A stretch of DNA of 64,000 nt from Corynebacterium sp. ES2730-CONJ (lineage in GTDB: Bacteria; Actinomycetota; Actinomycetes; Mycobacteriales; Mycobacteriaceae). Of the stretch, positions 27,148 to 37,381 are shown one piece after another. The DNA lies in the NCBI RefSeq assembly GCF_024834055.1, contig NZ_JANUXZ010000004.1:186001-250000 (forward strand), read 5' to 3'. How positions within the stretch are numbered: position 1 is the first letter of the stretch; each line of letters begins with the position of its first letter. The translations under genes and the position numbers were made by a program. The notes beneath the pieces were generated by a model. It was not told the DNA's origin. It saw nothing but the letters and a program-made list of their open reading frames with translations, and ran no database searches.

Positions 27148-28767
27148 CTACTCAGAACTAGGCAAGCGTTCTTCGCATTGCCGATCGAGATCTAGGAGGT
27201 GGGCAGGTAAACCCTGCCCCATATGAGCATTGTTATTTTCGCATTCTTCCAGACTGGCTCTTGCATTCTCCCACTCTCCGAGCTCAGAATGAATTTGGGC
27301 CAATTGCCCCCAAGCAATTGCCGAGCCGTAAGTATGTTCGCTTTCGATATTTTTTTCGCAGCAAAGCTCTGCTTGCTTTCTGGCTCGAATCAAAAGAACC
27401 CGTTTTTGGAATTCATCCTCCTCGATTTTCGCCCTCTCAAATAGGACTTTTGCGAGATGCGAATATATTCGTGGTAAGTATTTAAGGTGATTGAAACGTT
27501 CTGCTTCATCCTTGCTTTCGATTAGACTTTTCTCGGCAAGAGCTGACCGTTCTTTAGCCTGCTGGTAATCGGATTGTGACTTATAAAATCTGAAGTAAGA
27601 GGTTTGCAGTCGCGCGATATTAACTTTCGATAAGAGTTGACCTTCACTATCGCCCCTCTCATCCCTTATTTTATGCGCCTCTTCGAAAACTTCTCCCGCT
27701 GTCTTCAAGTAGCCCTCCCACATATCTGGATCGGCTGGAGCAGCATCCATTAGACATAAACCTAGTTTGTCGCAAACCTTAGCCATCTGTAGAGAGTTAT
27801 CTATACCGATTTCCTTGTAGATTGCTTTAATGTGTCTAAACTCAGCAATGGCCGTACTGAATCTCCCTAGCCTCCGCTGCAGCGTTGCAACTGTTTCTTG
27901 CGCATCAATTCGCTGTTGAAAACTGTAGCCATTGGGTGAGCCGTCTTTTATCTCAGCATATATTTCTTCTGCTAATTTACTAGCCTTCTCTACTTTATTC
28001 AGTTCGATAAGATAATTGGCTAATTCTATTCCCGCCTCGAGTAGTCCGCCATCGAAGGACTTCTCATAACTTTCAATGGCCTCTTCGTATTTGCCTGTTT
28101 TTCTACAACTTTGTGCGTAATAGTAGCTTCTGTACAACCCTAAAATGTCAATCCCAGTACTCGTAGTTAAACCACTCCCTAGAATATCTTCTCGCGTGAA
28201 AGACTCTTGGTTATCTCCTAGTTTCTGCTTCCAACTTTCGAGCAATAGCTGCACTCTGCGCCTAAAATGATCTCTGCTGTCTACCGTTTCATAAAAGCAT
28301 GTACGGGTATCTCGAAATTTGCGACGGAGCTGTTCAATTTCCGGCTCGACATTCTCACCGGGGGTCGATGGGTTTTTAGCATTGGAATCTTCGTGATGTT
28401 CTATGAAGCATACCCACACATCTTCACGTTCACCGTGTGGCTTGAGAGAGATAAAGGATTCGAATAATTCCTCCTCTGTTCCAGAGGTATAGAATCCGCT
28501 AACTGGATTCGAACCCCATCTATTTCCGAATAAAACGATAGAAAAGTTGGTTTTTCCGAGAAGACCATTCATGTGTCCTTGTGGCCTGCCTACAGCCCCA
28601 CTGATCTGTTCCTGAAACGCAATTTCAAAACCCAAATCACAGCCGTTACGCCCCAAAGAAGCATCGTAGGTTTTGACCGTATCCTCTACAATTTTTCGAT
28701 ACTCATGGACGTCCCCTGGTGAAGCTATAAAAATCTTGTGTATCTTGCGTTCCTGTTTACTTGTCAT
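27148..28767 (-). CDS. DUF4062 (TIR-like) protein with TPR repeats
   Basis: A 539-residue protein beginning at ATG 28767, which has GGGAG five bases upstream (the frame runs 20 codons further without one). The N-terminal 150 residues fit DUF4062: KIFIASPGDV (11-20) as the first strand, a central FSIVLFGNRWGS strand, then SGTEEE (95-100), whose Glu sits where TIR and deoxyribosyltransferase folds keep a catalytic acid. From about residue 220 to 530 it is made of helical TPR-like repeats (AIESYEKSF, AIAEFRHI and similar). The likely role is a sensor-effector: TPRs detect a ligand and the N-domain acts, perhaps on NAD or a nucleotide. It is AT-richer than the host genes and leads the cassette. 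Confidence 0.8.
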   Translation of the reverse strand: MTSKQERKIHKIFIASPGDVHEYRKIVEDTVKTYDASLGRNGCDLGFEIAFQEQISGAVGRPQGHMNGLLGKTNFSIVLFGNRWGSNPVSGFYTSGTEEELFESFISLKPHGEREDVWVCFIEHHEDSNAKNPSTPGENVEPEIEQLRRKFRDTRTCFYETVDSRDHFRRRVQLLLESWKQKLGDNQESFTREDILGSGLTTSTGIDILGLYRSYYYAQSCRKTGKYEEAIESYEKSFDGGLLEAGIELANYLIELNKVEKASKLAEEIYAEIKDGSPNGYSFQQRIDAQETVATLQRRLGRFSTAIAEFRHIKAIYKEIGIDNSLQMAKVCDKLGLCLMDAAPADPDMWEGYLKTAGEVFEEAHKIRDERGDSEGQLLSKVNIARLQTSYFRFYKSQSDYQQAKERSALAEKSLIESKDEAERFNHLKYLPRIYSHLAKVLFERAKIEEDEFQKRVLLIRARKQAELCCEKNIESEHTYGSAIAWGQLAQIHSELGEWENARASLEECENNNAHMGQGLPAHLLDLDRQCEERLPSSE

Positions 28768-31700
28768 CTTGACTCCCAAATATAGCGTGGGGCTCAATTG
28801 CCGAATCGCATATTCACAAATTCGCAATTACATTAAATCCCACATTTATTTAAATTTATTTTCCTAGCACTAACTTAACACAGTTTCATGGCGGAGCGGA
28901 TACGGATTGATCAATTTTTTCGGTTGAAGCTGTCACCACATAGTCGTGTTTCGTACTCAGCTTCGCAAAAGAGCTTAACGGTGTGGCATCCCGAGACCGA
29001 ATTTGGTTAGTCAACATTGTCTGGGATGCCACCTTGCGAATCAATCCTTAGCATCTCTACTATCGGTGAAGTTCTCTTCACACACTCCATCCTGCATCCA
29101 GTTAAGCTCCTACCATCTTGCAGAAGTGAACGAGATGGGCGCCGAAAATACGCTAGTTCAGTTGACACGTTCCTATCCATCTTGGATGGTAATAGCTCAT
29201 TTCATCACATCCGAGCGTAAAATCCAGGAGGTTCACCCAAGGGCCCGGCCCCGCACTGAGTCTAAACACTCGAATCATTCGCCACCGCAAAATATCCAGT
29301 CTTGGCTGCGTAATAACAGTTATTTCTCAAATTACAGTCATCTTACAGCTGGCGCGCCCGACGCGTATTAAGCCAAAAGGGGTTTACCTCTGTCTCAGAT
29401 AGGAGGGTGGTTGCCGGTGTCAGAGGTTCTGGCTAAGTAGACCTATAAGCTATCGTCAGGTTTCAACTGTGCGATTATTCACTTTAGGTCTCATGGTAAA
29501 AAGCTCCACACTCAACTACCCTCGGCAAATACTCGCCCATAAGCTTCGAACCGTCTGGATATACTAGGATAACCGAGCAAAAATTAAGCCCCAACGTCAG
29601 TGATGGACCGTATGAAACCTCTTGCGCTGTATCCGTCTGAGAGGCTCAGGAGATCCACGCAGCTTTTGGCTACGGTTTGATTAGGCCCGGCTTGGCTCCG
29701 AATTTCTCACGGTAACAGATATAAAATGAGCGCCATTCAGCCATTGAATCAAAGTAGCAAGTTATCCCTCTTGACGTTGCTTACAGTGCAACTAGCGACT
29801 AAGACTACACAAACATCCTTAGGGCTGCCGCCAAATGTAGCCCAAACAAACATGCGCTCTATAAAAAGCGCAAATCTGGAACTACCGCAGCCATGGCTGC
29901 TAAATAATCACCTGGCATAGGATTAGCGAACAGTTAAGGTCTCGACGTATCTGAGCTGCATTCCTAAATTCCAGCTACTACACGTTTACAATCTAAAAGA
30001 GTGAGGTGAAGGTTGTTGTTTGAGTAGTTTCAGCGTCACTAGCGACCTTGATTGCGCACTGCAACAAGAATCTCATCCTTCCTCCAGAGGCTACCTGTGC
30101 GAACTGACGAATCGTGGAGCACTTATCGCAAGGTAGATATCTATCCTGCGATTCCGGCAATCTTTTCGTTGACGATCCATCAAAGTTCGATGAAACTGTA
30201 TTAAATTGCCTAGAAAATTTATAAAGTAGATTAGCCAAACCACTCCGAAGAGTCGAAGGGCGCTAAGCCTGTGAGCCATCTACTAGAGCAATAACGACGT
30301 CATTGGGTTATAGAACAGATGAAGCCCTAGTTTGGGTTCTCTGTCCCGAATCGCTTTCCTCTTGCCATCTAGGCAACTTCGACAAGGTGTCTACATTTTA
30401 ACATCAAGTGAGGCTGTAAAAAGTATTCTAGAAAAGCCAGAGCCATGGGCAGTACCAACGGGTTGAGGCTACGTATGACAGTTCGCGGAGCTGAGAAAAA
30501 TCCATCCTAAATCACAAAGATGACCAGCCCATCCTGTGAAAAATGTGTTTTTAAAATATTAAAGTTACCTCCCGCCAAACATTGAACTACCAGCGTTACC
30601 ATACTAATTTTTGGCGCAACTTCAAGGAGCAGGAATCGCTCACGGAAACATGGTGACGTGGCGTCTCCCTAGGCCAGTTCTATAGAAATTTCAATCCTAC
30701 TGGTTGGCTGACCCCTTGAGCCCAACCCCCACGCCAAACTAATACCATGGAATTCATGACTAATTACGAGGTGTCTCTCCTGAGATCTGTGACATTCGGA
30801 AAACCAAATCAAAGTCAAGCAGAATGTACTCTGAGGATCTTACACCCTGATATACCAAAGCAAACAGAGCTCAAGATATATGGAGCTAGCATTACATTTC
30901 AAAAGGTCATTCGGCGAGCTTTGAGTAAAATCGAGACTGTAGTCTAGGCCAAAGATATCCGTAGTCGGAGAACATACGGTGTATACTTGGGAGAAAGCTT
31001 TACCGGTTCTTGAAATTGTGCGCCAGCGTCTAGGATATTAACCTATACCTCAGATTCCACTAAAGGATGGATAGTAAGCTGCGCAAAGTCACCCGCTACC
31101 TGAGAGCGACTCCCAACCAGATACTGCCGCTATCTAGACTTAATGGCTGATGGTTCGGGGCATCAAAGACCATCGGCTGCCCAGCGAGTAAAGAAACGAA
31201 AGAAAGCAACTGCCTCAAGCTCCACGTCTCGTCGAAGGCGCCAAAACCACCATCCGTGACCAAGCTATGGATCAGTCCACTGCCACGGATCCGCAATGAC
31301 TCTCCCTCCACACAAGTATATTTGAGCTCTCGGACGACAGCTTATCGAATATGCCCCAACTCTCATACTCCAAACAGGGATAAAAACAATCTGCTTTCCC
31401 CATCCAACACAGTCTCAGTGGAGAAGTAGAGCTAATTTGTCCTAACAAACCAATCTGAAAGTAGTCCGGTTTTGTTGTAGAGCTCAATCGGAAGTTGATT
31501 TCTCAGTCCAAGTAGTGGGAATCAGTTTAATTTTAGTTGCTAGGCGAGGCCGACCGATTCGATAACAACAACGGCAACGGGAACTGATGCAGTGAACCAA
31601 TGAATTGAGTGTCAAACGTGCTAGAGGATGAACTTGAATAATGGGATAGTTCTGTCAGGTGCTGTGACAATAGCTCAAAAAACACTTTTGACCAGAGTGG

Positions 31701-32390
31701 CTGCGCGCCATCGTGGCGATATGGTGGTGGGCGCTGAGGTAGCTCCCAGGTTCGAGACCGTCCAGTAGACTCACCCCACCAGACCACGGAGTCATAATTA
31801 ACTACAGTTTATAGGAACATCGAGTTGAAGTACGAAGAAGCGCCGTGCCAATGCAACATCCGCTGGGTGACCGGCATGAGGGACAAAGAGTAATCAGCGG
31901 TATTTATTTTATTTTGTCGTGCTACCTGGTTTGATGGTAGCGATGGCTCGAGTTCCTGATAGCGCACCACCCTGTAACTCTGTGTGGAGAAATAGAAGTC
32001 TGGTTTAGCCTTAGCTGGTTAGGACTCTCCAGAGTTTGGTCCCGATAGTTCATCGAAGCTAAGCCCTTTGAGTCGTTGTTGGAGACTTTGCCAGTTGTGC
32101 TAACTGACTAATTGGTTTCCCTCAAATTGGATCAAAGTCCTCGACGTCGTACTCACTAAGAATTGCGAGAATCATTTCCAGGCCCATTCCCCCATGCTAC
32201 TAACCCAGTTTCAATTGCAGAATGCTGAACATCAAGGTTCTATCTCTCTCCAAAAGAGACCGGACTTTAACCTTTACTGCGCCCCATGATCATCCGCTGC
32301 CTCTCAGTGAACTCACTCATGCGAGCTCCGGGCTCAAAACGCCACGGGTTAACTTGTACTCAATCGTAGTGATGTGCTGAACTGACCACT
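28768..32390. other. Gene-poor block of about 3.6 kb upstream of the cassette
   Basis: No recognisable gene lies between the DUF4062 gene and pepN. Frames such as 29003-29371 and 30747-30947 lack ribosome sites and family features. The first ~100 bases next to the cassette are AT-rich and probably hold its promoter. The rest resembles the other gene-poor block in composition. I see no tRNA, IS end or CRISPR repeat. Confidence 0.5.
28983..29032. repeat. 10-bp inverted repeat upstream of the DUF4062 cassette
   Basis: GTGGCATCCC (28983-28992) and GGGATGCCAC (29023-29032) are perfect complements separated by 30 bases, about 215-265 bases upstream of the cassette's first start codon. It could be a regulatory or structural element, or chance. 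Confidence 0.35.
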
Positions 32391-34880
32391 ATGAGCACCG
32401 CAAATTTGAGTTTTACAGACGCTGAATCCCGCAGCAATGATCTCCATATTGATAGCTACCGACTTCACCTCAACGTCGAAGGCGCCCAGAGCGAAGCCAC
32501 CTTTCCAGTACAGGTCGATATTGCCATGCGCTCGCAGAGCGGTGCCATTTTCCTGGATTATGTAGGACACTCTGTGGAACGCGTTTTAGTCGACGGCGAC
32601 TCCGTGCCTTTTCATTTCGACGGCGCGCGGATCACGCTCACGGTTCCAGCAGATCAGGATATTGTTTTAAGCATTGCAGCTAATTCGTCATATTCTCGTA
32701 CCGGCCAAGGGTTGCACCGTTTTACTGATCCCGCAGATAATCGCACCTATTTGTACTCGCATTTGGAGCCTTCTGATGCTCGCCGGATCTTTCCGTGCTT
32801 TGATCAACCTGATCTCAAAGCCCATTTTCACACTTCGCTGACGGTACCGCAGGGGTGGGTGGCGCTTAGTAACCAGCCTGAGATCAGCAGGAACGGCCAG
32901 CGCCACGATTTCGATGAAACTCCTCTGTTGTCTACGTATCTCACTGCTTTTGCGGCGGGCGAGTATATCTCCCGCTATAGAACGTGGACTTCACCTACGG
33001 GCCAACAGGTGGAACTAGGTGTGTGGGCGCGTACCTCCATGGCTGAATTCGTCGATGATGAAATCCTCACCATTACCTCTCAAGGTCTTGATTTCTTTGA
33101 TGCACACTTTGGCTACCCGTACCCGTGGGGGAAATACGATTCCATCTTCGTACCGGAATATAATTTGGGTGCGATGGAAAATCCGGGGTTGGTCACGTTC
33201 ACCGAGGCCTATATTTTCCGCGATCCAGCGACTTATGCGGAGCATGCTGCGCGCACGAATACCATCCTGCACGAAATGAGCCATATGTGGTTCGGTGATC
33301 TGGTAACCCCACGCTGGTGGGATGATCTCTGGCTGAAGGAATCTTTCGCGGAATTTATGGGGGCTGATGCTTCAGTCTCAGCCACCGCATATACCAGCGC
33401 GTGGGCTAATTTTGCGGGGCAGCGGAAGAATTGGGCCTATGCCCAAGATCAACTTCCCACCACACACCCGATCAAGGCGACGATCCCCGACGTAGATGCC
33501 GCCCGCCAGAATTTTGATGGTATCACCTACGCTAAGGGCGCTGCGGTACTCAAGCAGCTTGTCCACTACGTGGGCCGCGACAATTTCTATGCAGCAGCGA
33601 GGGATTATTTCCACACGTATGCCTTCGGTACCGCCACCTTCGATGACCTTATCGTTATACTCGGCCGGCACTCCGACCGCGATCTGTCCGACTGGGCCCA
33701 ACGGTGGCTCCATAGTGCTGGCCCCGATACCCTCTCCCCTGTTCTCGAGACTAATCAGGGCCTCATCACTTCCTTGGCTATTGAGCAGCAGGGAACCGAC
33801 GTCACTCGCCCACACCGCCTGACGGTGTCGCTATTTAAGCTGCGCGAACAGGCGATTGAACGGACGAAATCATTCGACGTCATTGTCGATCAACGCTCTG
33901 GTGGCCTCACTCCCATAGACGTGGCTGTGGGCCTGGAGACTCCAGATCTCATTCTGATTAACGACGGCGATCATAGCTATGCGAAGGTCACCTTTGACCA
34001 GCGTTCTGTAAACACGATCGCACAAGCTCTCTCCACTATCTCCGATGAAATCACGCGCGCCGTAATCTGGACATCGCTGTGGAATATGACCCGTGATGCG
34101 CTCTTGGATCCGAGGATCTTTATCAAGATTGCTCTCGCTCACGCTGCCGCGGAGGAGAATCCTGCTCTGATGCGCCAGATCTTCGCCCATGCCCTCTTTG
34201 CGGCTCGCCATTATCTAGATGATGATGAGGATCTACGCATAGCCTTAGCTACAGGACTTAAAGCGCAGGCAGATCGCGCCCGCGACGGCAGTGATGCCCA
34301 GCGGGTGCTCCTACAGGCCTTCGTACAGGCTGCTCCACTGGCTGGACACGAGCGCGCCGCGGAGCTGAGCGCAATCTTGACTGGCCCACTGACGCTTGGC
34401 AATAAATTGGAGTGGGATATCATTACTGCTCTGACTGCCCTGGGGGAAGACACCGCGGAATTGAGGGCAGCGCAGCTAGAGCGCGATTATACGCTTACTG
34501 GGCGCGCTAATTTCTTGCGTGCGGAGAAATCGGTGCCTTCGTTAGAAACCAAGGATGAACTATTTGCAATGCTGGTGAATCCTCGAGAATTCTCTAACGA
34601 CGAGGTTCGGGCGCTCGTGGATGCGTATAACCAGCCGCTTTCAGGGGTTGACCATACGGAGAGATTTTTTGCCGCTCTCACAACGATATGGGAGTCGAAT
34701 CCCATCGAGATTGCCACTGTGATCATCCGAGGCCTTTACCCCGAGCAGCCTCATGCTCATGCGCAGGTAGATGCTTATATACGCCCTGGTATCCCTCGAG
34801 CCTTGGAACGCATTTTATTAGAGTGCCAGGACAATAATAAGAGGGCACAGCGTGCCAGGAATCGCCTCCGAGCATCGTGA
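32391..34880 (+). CDS. pepN: Aminopeptidase N (M1 family)
   Basis: An 829-residue M1 metallopeptidase. The exopeptidase motif GAMEN is at about residues 260-264 and the zinc site HEMSHMWFGD (HExxHx18E) follows near 296, with the third ligand in KESFAEFMG. The C-terminal half is the helical ERAP1-like domain. The length matches actinobacterial PepN. It releases N-terminal amino acids from peptides in the cytoplasm. No Shine-Dalgarno-like sequence precedes ATG 32391, and the gene-poor block ends directly at it; a leaderless transcript or an altered upstream junction are both possible. Confidence 0.93.
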   Translation: MSTANLSFTDAESRSNDLHIDSYRLHLNVEGAQSEATFPVQVDIAMRSQSGAIFLDYVGHSVERVLVDGDSVPFHFDGARITLTVPADQDIVLSIAANSSYSRTGQGLHRFTDPADNRTYLYSHLEPSDARRIFPCFDQPDLKAHFHTSLTVPQGWVALSNQPEISRNGQRHDFDETPLLSTYLTAFAAGEYISRYRTWTSPTGQQVELGVWARTSMAEFVDDEILTITSQGLDFFDAHFGYPYPWGKYDSIFVPEYNLGAMENPGLVTFTEAYIFRDPATYAEHAARTNTILHEMSHMWFGDLVTPRWWDDLWLKESFAEFMGADASVSATAYTSAWANFAGQRKNWAYAQDQLPTTHPIKATIPDVDAARQNFDGITYAKGAAVLKQLVHYVGRDNFYAAARDYFHTYAFGTATFDDLIVILGRHSDRDLSDWAQRWLHSAGPDTLSPVLETNQGLITSLAIEQQGTDVTRPHRLTVSLFKLREQAIERTKSFDVIVDQRSGGLTPIDVAVGLETPDLILINDGDHSYAKVTFDQRSVNTIAQALSTISDEITRAVIWTSLWNMTRDALLDPRIFIKIALAHAAAEENPALMRQIFAHALFAARHYLDDDEDLRIALATGLKAQADRARDGSDAQRVLLQAFVQAAPLAGHERAAELSAILTGPLTLGNKLEWDIITALTALGEDTAELRAAQLERDYTLTGRANFLRAEKSVPSLETKDELFAMLVNPREFSNDEVRALVDAYNQPLSGVDHTERFFAALTTIWESNPIEIATVIIRGLYPEQPHAHAQVDAYIRPGIPRALERILLECQDNNKRAQRARNRLRAS

Positions 34881-34935
34881 GTAGGAGAAACTGTTGTCGA
34901 CTTTCGGCAGTCTATCGCATTTGGGACGAGCAGAG

Positions 34936-34965
34936 TTGGTACACGCAACTAGAATGAGATAATAT
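34936..34965 (+). promoter_or_regulatory. Promoter candidate for the restriction-modification methyltransferase
   Basis: TTGGTA (34936-34941) and TAATAT (34960-34965) with an 18-base spacer fit −35 and −10 boxes 40 bases upstream of ATG 35005. The MerR-like domain of the methyltransferase could bind here to autoregulate. Confidence 0.4.
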
Positions 34966-35004
34966 AGGTGGCCATTGCATAGGCAAAGGTTACCTGGAGG
35001 GTAA

Positions 35005-36231
35005 ATGCTAATTTCTGAAGTCGCAACTCATCTTGATGTCTCGATCGACACGATTAGACGCTGGGAGAAAAAAGGACTAATCAAGGCTAGGCGCAACTCA
35101 CAGAATAATCGAGAATTCAATATCGATGAAGTGCTGCGACTCCAGCGTAAGTTAAATGGTGATCACGCGGATAACCGCTACCGGATACTAAAGGCATCCG
35201 AAACAGAGTTTACTTCGATCGACCTGTTTGCTGGCGGTGGAGGCACAGCGCTTGGCCTATCCAACGCCGGATTCCAGCACCTTCTAGTCAATGAGATAGA
35301 CAAGCATGCCGCCGCAACCCTACGCACCAACCGAAAAGATTGGAATGTCGTAGAGGATGATGTTCACAACCTTGTATTCACAAATTTTCGGGGGAAGGTA
35401 GACCTCATTGAAGGGGGCTTTCCTTGCCAGGCCTTCAGCTACGCGGGACAAAAGAAGGGTTTCGCCGACACCAGAGGAACACTATTTCACGAATTTGCCC
35501 GAGCCGTTACTGAAGCTAGACCTAGAGTAGCTATGGGGGAAAATGTTCGAGGTTTAATCAACCACGACCACGGTCAGACACTTAAGATCATGATTAAAGC
35601 TCTGCAAGATGCGGGTTACAAGGTTGCCTACAGGCTACTAAGAGCACAGTACCTAGATGTTCCACAGAAGCGAGAACGCCTCATTATGTTGGCGGTTCGG
35701 GACGATCTCGATATTCCTATCTTGTTCCCGAACGAGCAGGATTACACTGTATCGCTTCGGGAAGCAATTTACGATTGTCCCCCTAGCGATGGCTCGCAGT
35801 ATGCCCCTTGGAAAGCTGAAATTATGCAGCTAGTCCCCGAGGGAGGGTACTGGAAAGACTTGCCCGAGCACGTTCAGCGATCCTATATGAAGGCCAGCTT
35901 CTTCCACGGTGGCGGTCGCACGGGTATGGCTAGGCGATTGGCTTGGGAGGAGCCTTCACTAACTCTCACGTGCAATCCTGCTCAAAAGCAAACGGAACGT
36001 TGCCATCCGTCAGAGACTCGGCCATTGAATGTACGAGAGTATGCTCGTATTCAAACGTTTCCAGATGACTGGCAATTCAGTGGCGGAGTCACTAACCAGT
36101 ATCGACAGATCGGCAACGCAGTTCCATGCAACATGGCTTTTCACGTGGGTTTCGGTATTCGATCCATGCTCGAAGGAAGCGTTCCCGACAACTATGAAGT
36201 TTCTTCACCGGAACCCCGAATCACCCTCTAG
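35005..36231 (+). CDS. DNA cytosine-5 methyltransferase with N-terminal MerR-like HTH (type II R-M)
   Basis: A 408-residue protein. Residues 1-55 form a MerR-type helix-turn-helix (VATHLDVSIDTIRRWEKKG), and from 70 on it is a C5 methyltransferase: motif I DLFAGGGG (73-80), motif IV GGFPCQAF with catalytic Cys141, motif VI ENVRG (179-183), motif VIII QKRERL and motif X QIGNAVP. TGGAGGG precedes the ATG. The HTH fusion suggests it regulates its own operon, as seen in some M.SsoII- and M.Sau96I-type enzymes. With the convergent Eco47II-like endonuclease the predicted target is GGNCC, but specificity is inferred from that partner. Confidence 0.9.
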   Translation: MLISEVATHLDVSIDTIRRWEKKGLIKARRNSQNNREFNIDEVLRLQRKLNGDHADNRYRILKASETEFTSIDLFAGGGGTALGLSNAGFQHLLVNEIDKHAAATLRTNRKDWNVVEDDVHNLVFTNFRGKVDLIEGGFPCQAFSYAGQKKGFADTRGTLFHEFARAVTEARPRVAMGENVRGLINHDHGQTLKIMIKALQDAGYKVAYRLLRAQYLDVPQKRERLIMLAVRDDLDIPILFPNEQDYTVSLREAIYDCPPSDGSQYAPWKAEIMQLVPEGGYWKDLPEHVQRSYMKASFFHGGGRTGMARRLAWEEPSLTLTCNPAQKQTERCHPSETRPLNVREYARIQTFPDDWQFSGGVTNQYRQIGNAVPCNMAFHVGFGIRSMLEGSVPDNYEVSSPEPRITL

Positions 36232-36267
36232 TCTATTCCTAGCCGTTTGAATACCGATCCAAAATTT

Positions 36268-37071
36268 TTATTCGACGGGAGAAGACTCAGCTGCGAAGGT
36301 TCCTGCTATTTCCTCCTCAAAGAAGGAACGTTTCGGGAGGCCTGCGGTGCAAGCAGCGAGCACGAACTCTTCTAAATCCTCCAGATCACACCGTTCTTTG
36401 TCGAGCGCCTCCGGGAACGCCTCAATTAGGAGACTTGGTAGGTTGCACAAGAGGTTTTCTAAGGCCCTAGGGTCACCCGTCACCAAGTGGTAGGCGGTGA
36501 CACCGTCTGCCACCCTAACCAGTTTGTTGGACGGTCTATTTGAAACTTTCCACGGTTCGTCATATCCGCCCTGCCCCTTGGGGACAACCTGGAAAAGGTA
36601 GGCCACGTAATCTTTGTTTCCGTGACTATTGACGGCGTTGTGCAATTTATCCCACACGCTTGCTTGATCTGAACCTTTAATTGTATTAAATCGCATCTTC
36701 AGTTCAGCTAGAACATAACGACTCTCATTAGCTAGATCCCCGGATGTAAAGTGCACTTTCTCTTCACTCTTGAGGTCGATTAAACCACCGGATACCCCCG
36801 TAGTCCGCCAACCTTTCGCATGACCTAAAACATCTTGGTGGAATGTGCCGATGGCATTCTGAAATGTCTTTGTCATCCCCTCAGCTCGGTTCACTTCCAC
36901 AATCTGTTTTTCGTCTAGACCTAGAATCACCTTGTAGATAATTTGAAGTGTTGGTTCGCGCTTATTTTGAACGTTCTGACCTAAGGCCTTATTAACCGCC
37001 TTACCAAAATTCTTCCTTACCAGATCGAGTAAGACACCCTCATCGATCCACTCCAGTTTGTTGGCAGCCAC
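36268..37071 (-). CDS. Eco47II/Sau96I-family type II restriction endonuclease
   Basis: A 267-residue protein matching my recollection of Eco47II-family enzymes, which cut GGNCC: FHQDVLGHAKGW (78-89), GLIDL (96-100), AELKMRFNTIKGSD (122-135), LHNAV and a conserved VRVADG...YHLVTG end. D99 and E123-K125 are candidate PD-(D/E)xK catalytic residues. It is convergent with the methyltransferase, with 36 bases between stops, so the two are controlled by separate promoters; this may delay endonuclease synthesis after entry to a new host. All expected motifs are present, so it is probably active. Confidence 0.85.
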   Translation of the reverse strand: MAANKLEWIDEGVLLDLVRKNFGKAVNKALGQNVQNKREPTLQIIYKVILGLDEKQIVEVNRAEGMTKTFQNAIGTFHQDVLGHAKGWRTTGVSGGLIDLKSEEKVHFTSGDLANESRYVLAELKMRFNTIKGSDQASVWDKLHNAVNSHGNKDYVAYLFQVVPKGQGGYDEPWKVSNRPSNKLVRVADGVTAYHLVTGDPRALENLLCNLPSLLIEAFPEALDKERCDLEDLEEFVLAACTAGLPKRSFFEEEIAGTFAAESSPVE

Positions 37072-37381
37072 TACTCAGCGATCCTTTCCCTATATAACAT
37101 ATGAAACCTCAAACCCAAATAGTTTGACTATCGTCCTCAAAATAGCACATTCGGGATTTTGTACACCCGGCTTTTCCAAAATGGGGTACTGCGCACAGTC
37201 GAAATACAAAGGCTCCTTTCCGCTCGAAATTTCTGGAACACTTAGAGCGACCCGAAGACTCGAATAGCTGGCATTGCCTCTGCATCCGTTACCCCCTCAT
37301 AGGGGATCAATTATCACATCATTGCCTCCCAGAGTGTGTTTTTACCGCTAGGATCAACCCCACACCCCTAAGGAGGCACAG
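37072..37381. other. Divergent intergenic region between endonuclease and antitoxin genes
   Basis: The 310 bases hold the promoters of the endonuclease (minus) and the antitoxin-Fic operon (plus). AAGGAGG lies five bases before the antitoxin ATG. An open frame at 37058-37267 has no family resemblance and no ribosome site, so I leave it out. Confidence 0.5.

Noticed and set aside
28495..28515. tRNA T-loop-like GGTTCGAATCC (complement) suggesting a tRNA or attachment site
   Set aside because: It lies inside the DUF4062 coding sequence (residues WGSNPVS), and no acceptor or anticodon arms are present.
30747..30947. 66-codon open frame that reads somewhat like a protein
   Set aside because: No ribosome site precedes it and no family is recognised; kept out for lack of support.
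31735..31775. AGGTTCGAGACC resembling a tRNA T-arm
   Set aside because: The flanking bases do not pair as a T-stem and no other arms can be folded.
21519..32390. IS elements, prophage genes or a CRISPR array in the gene-poor DNA
   Set aside because: No transposase-like frame, no regularly spaced repeats and no terminal inverted repeats were seen.
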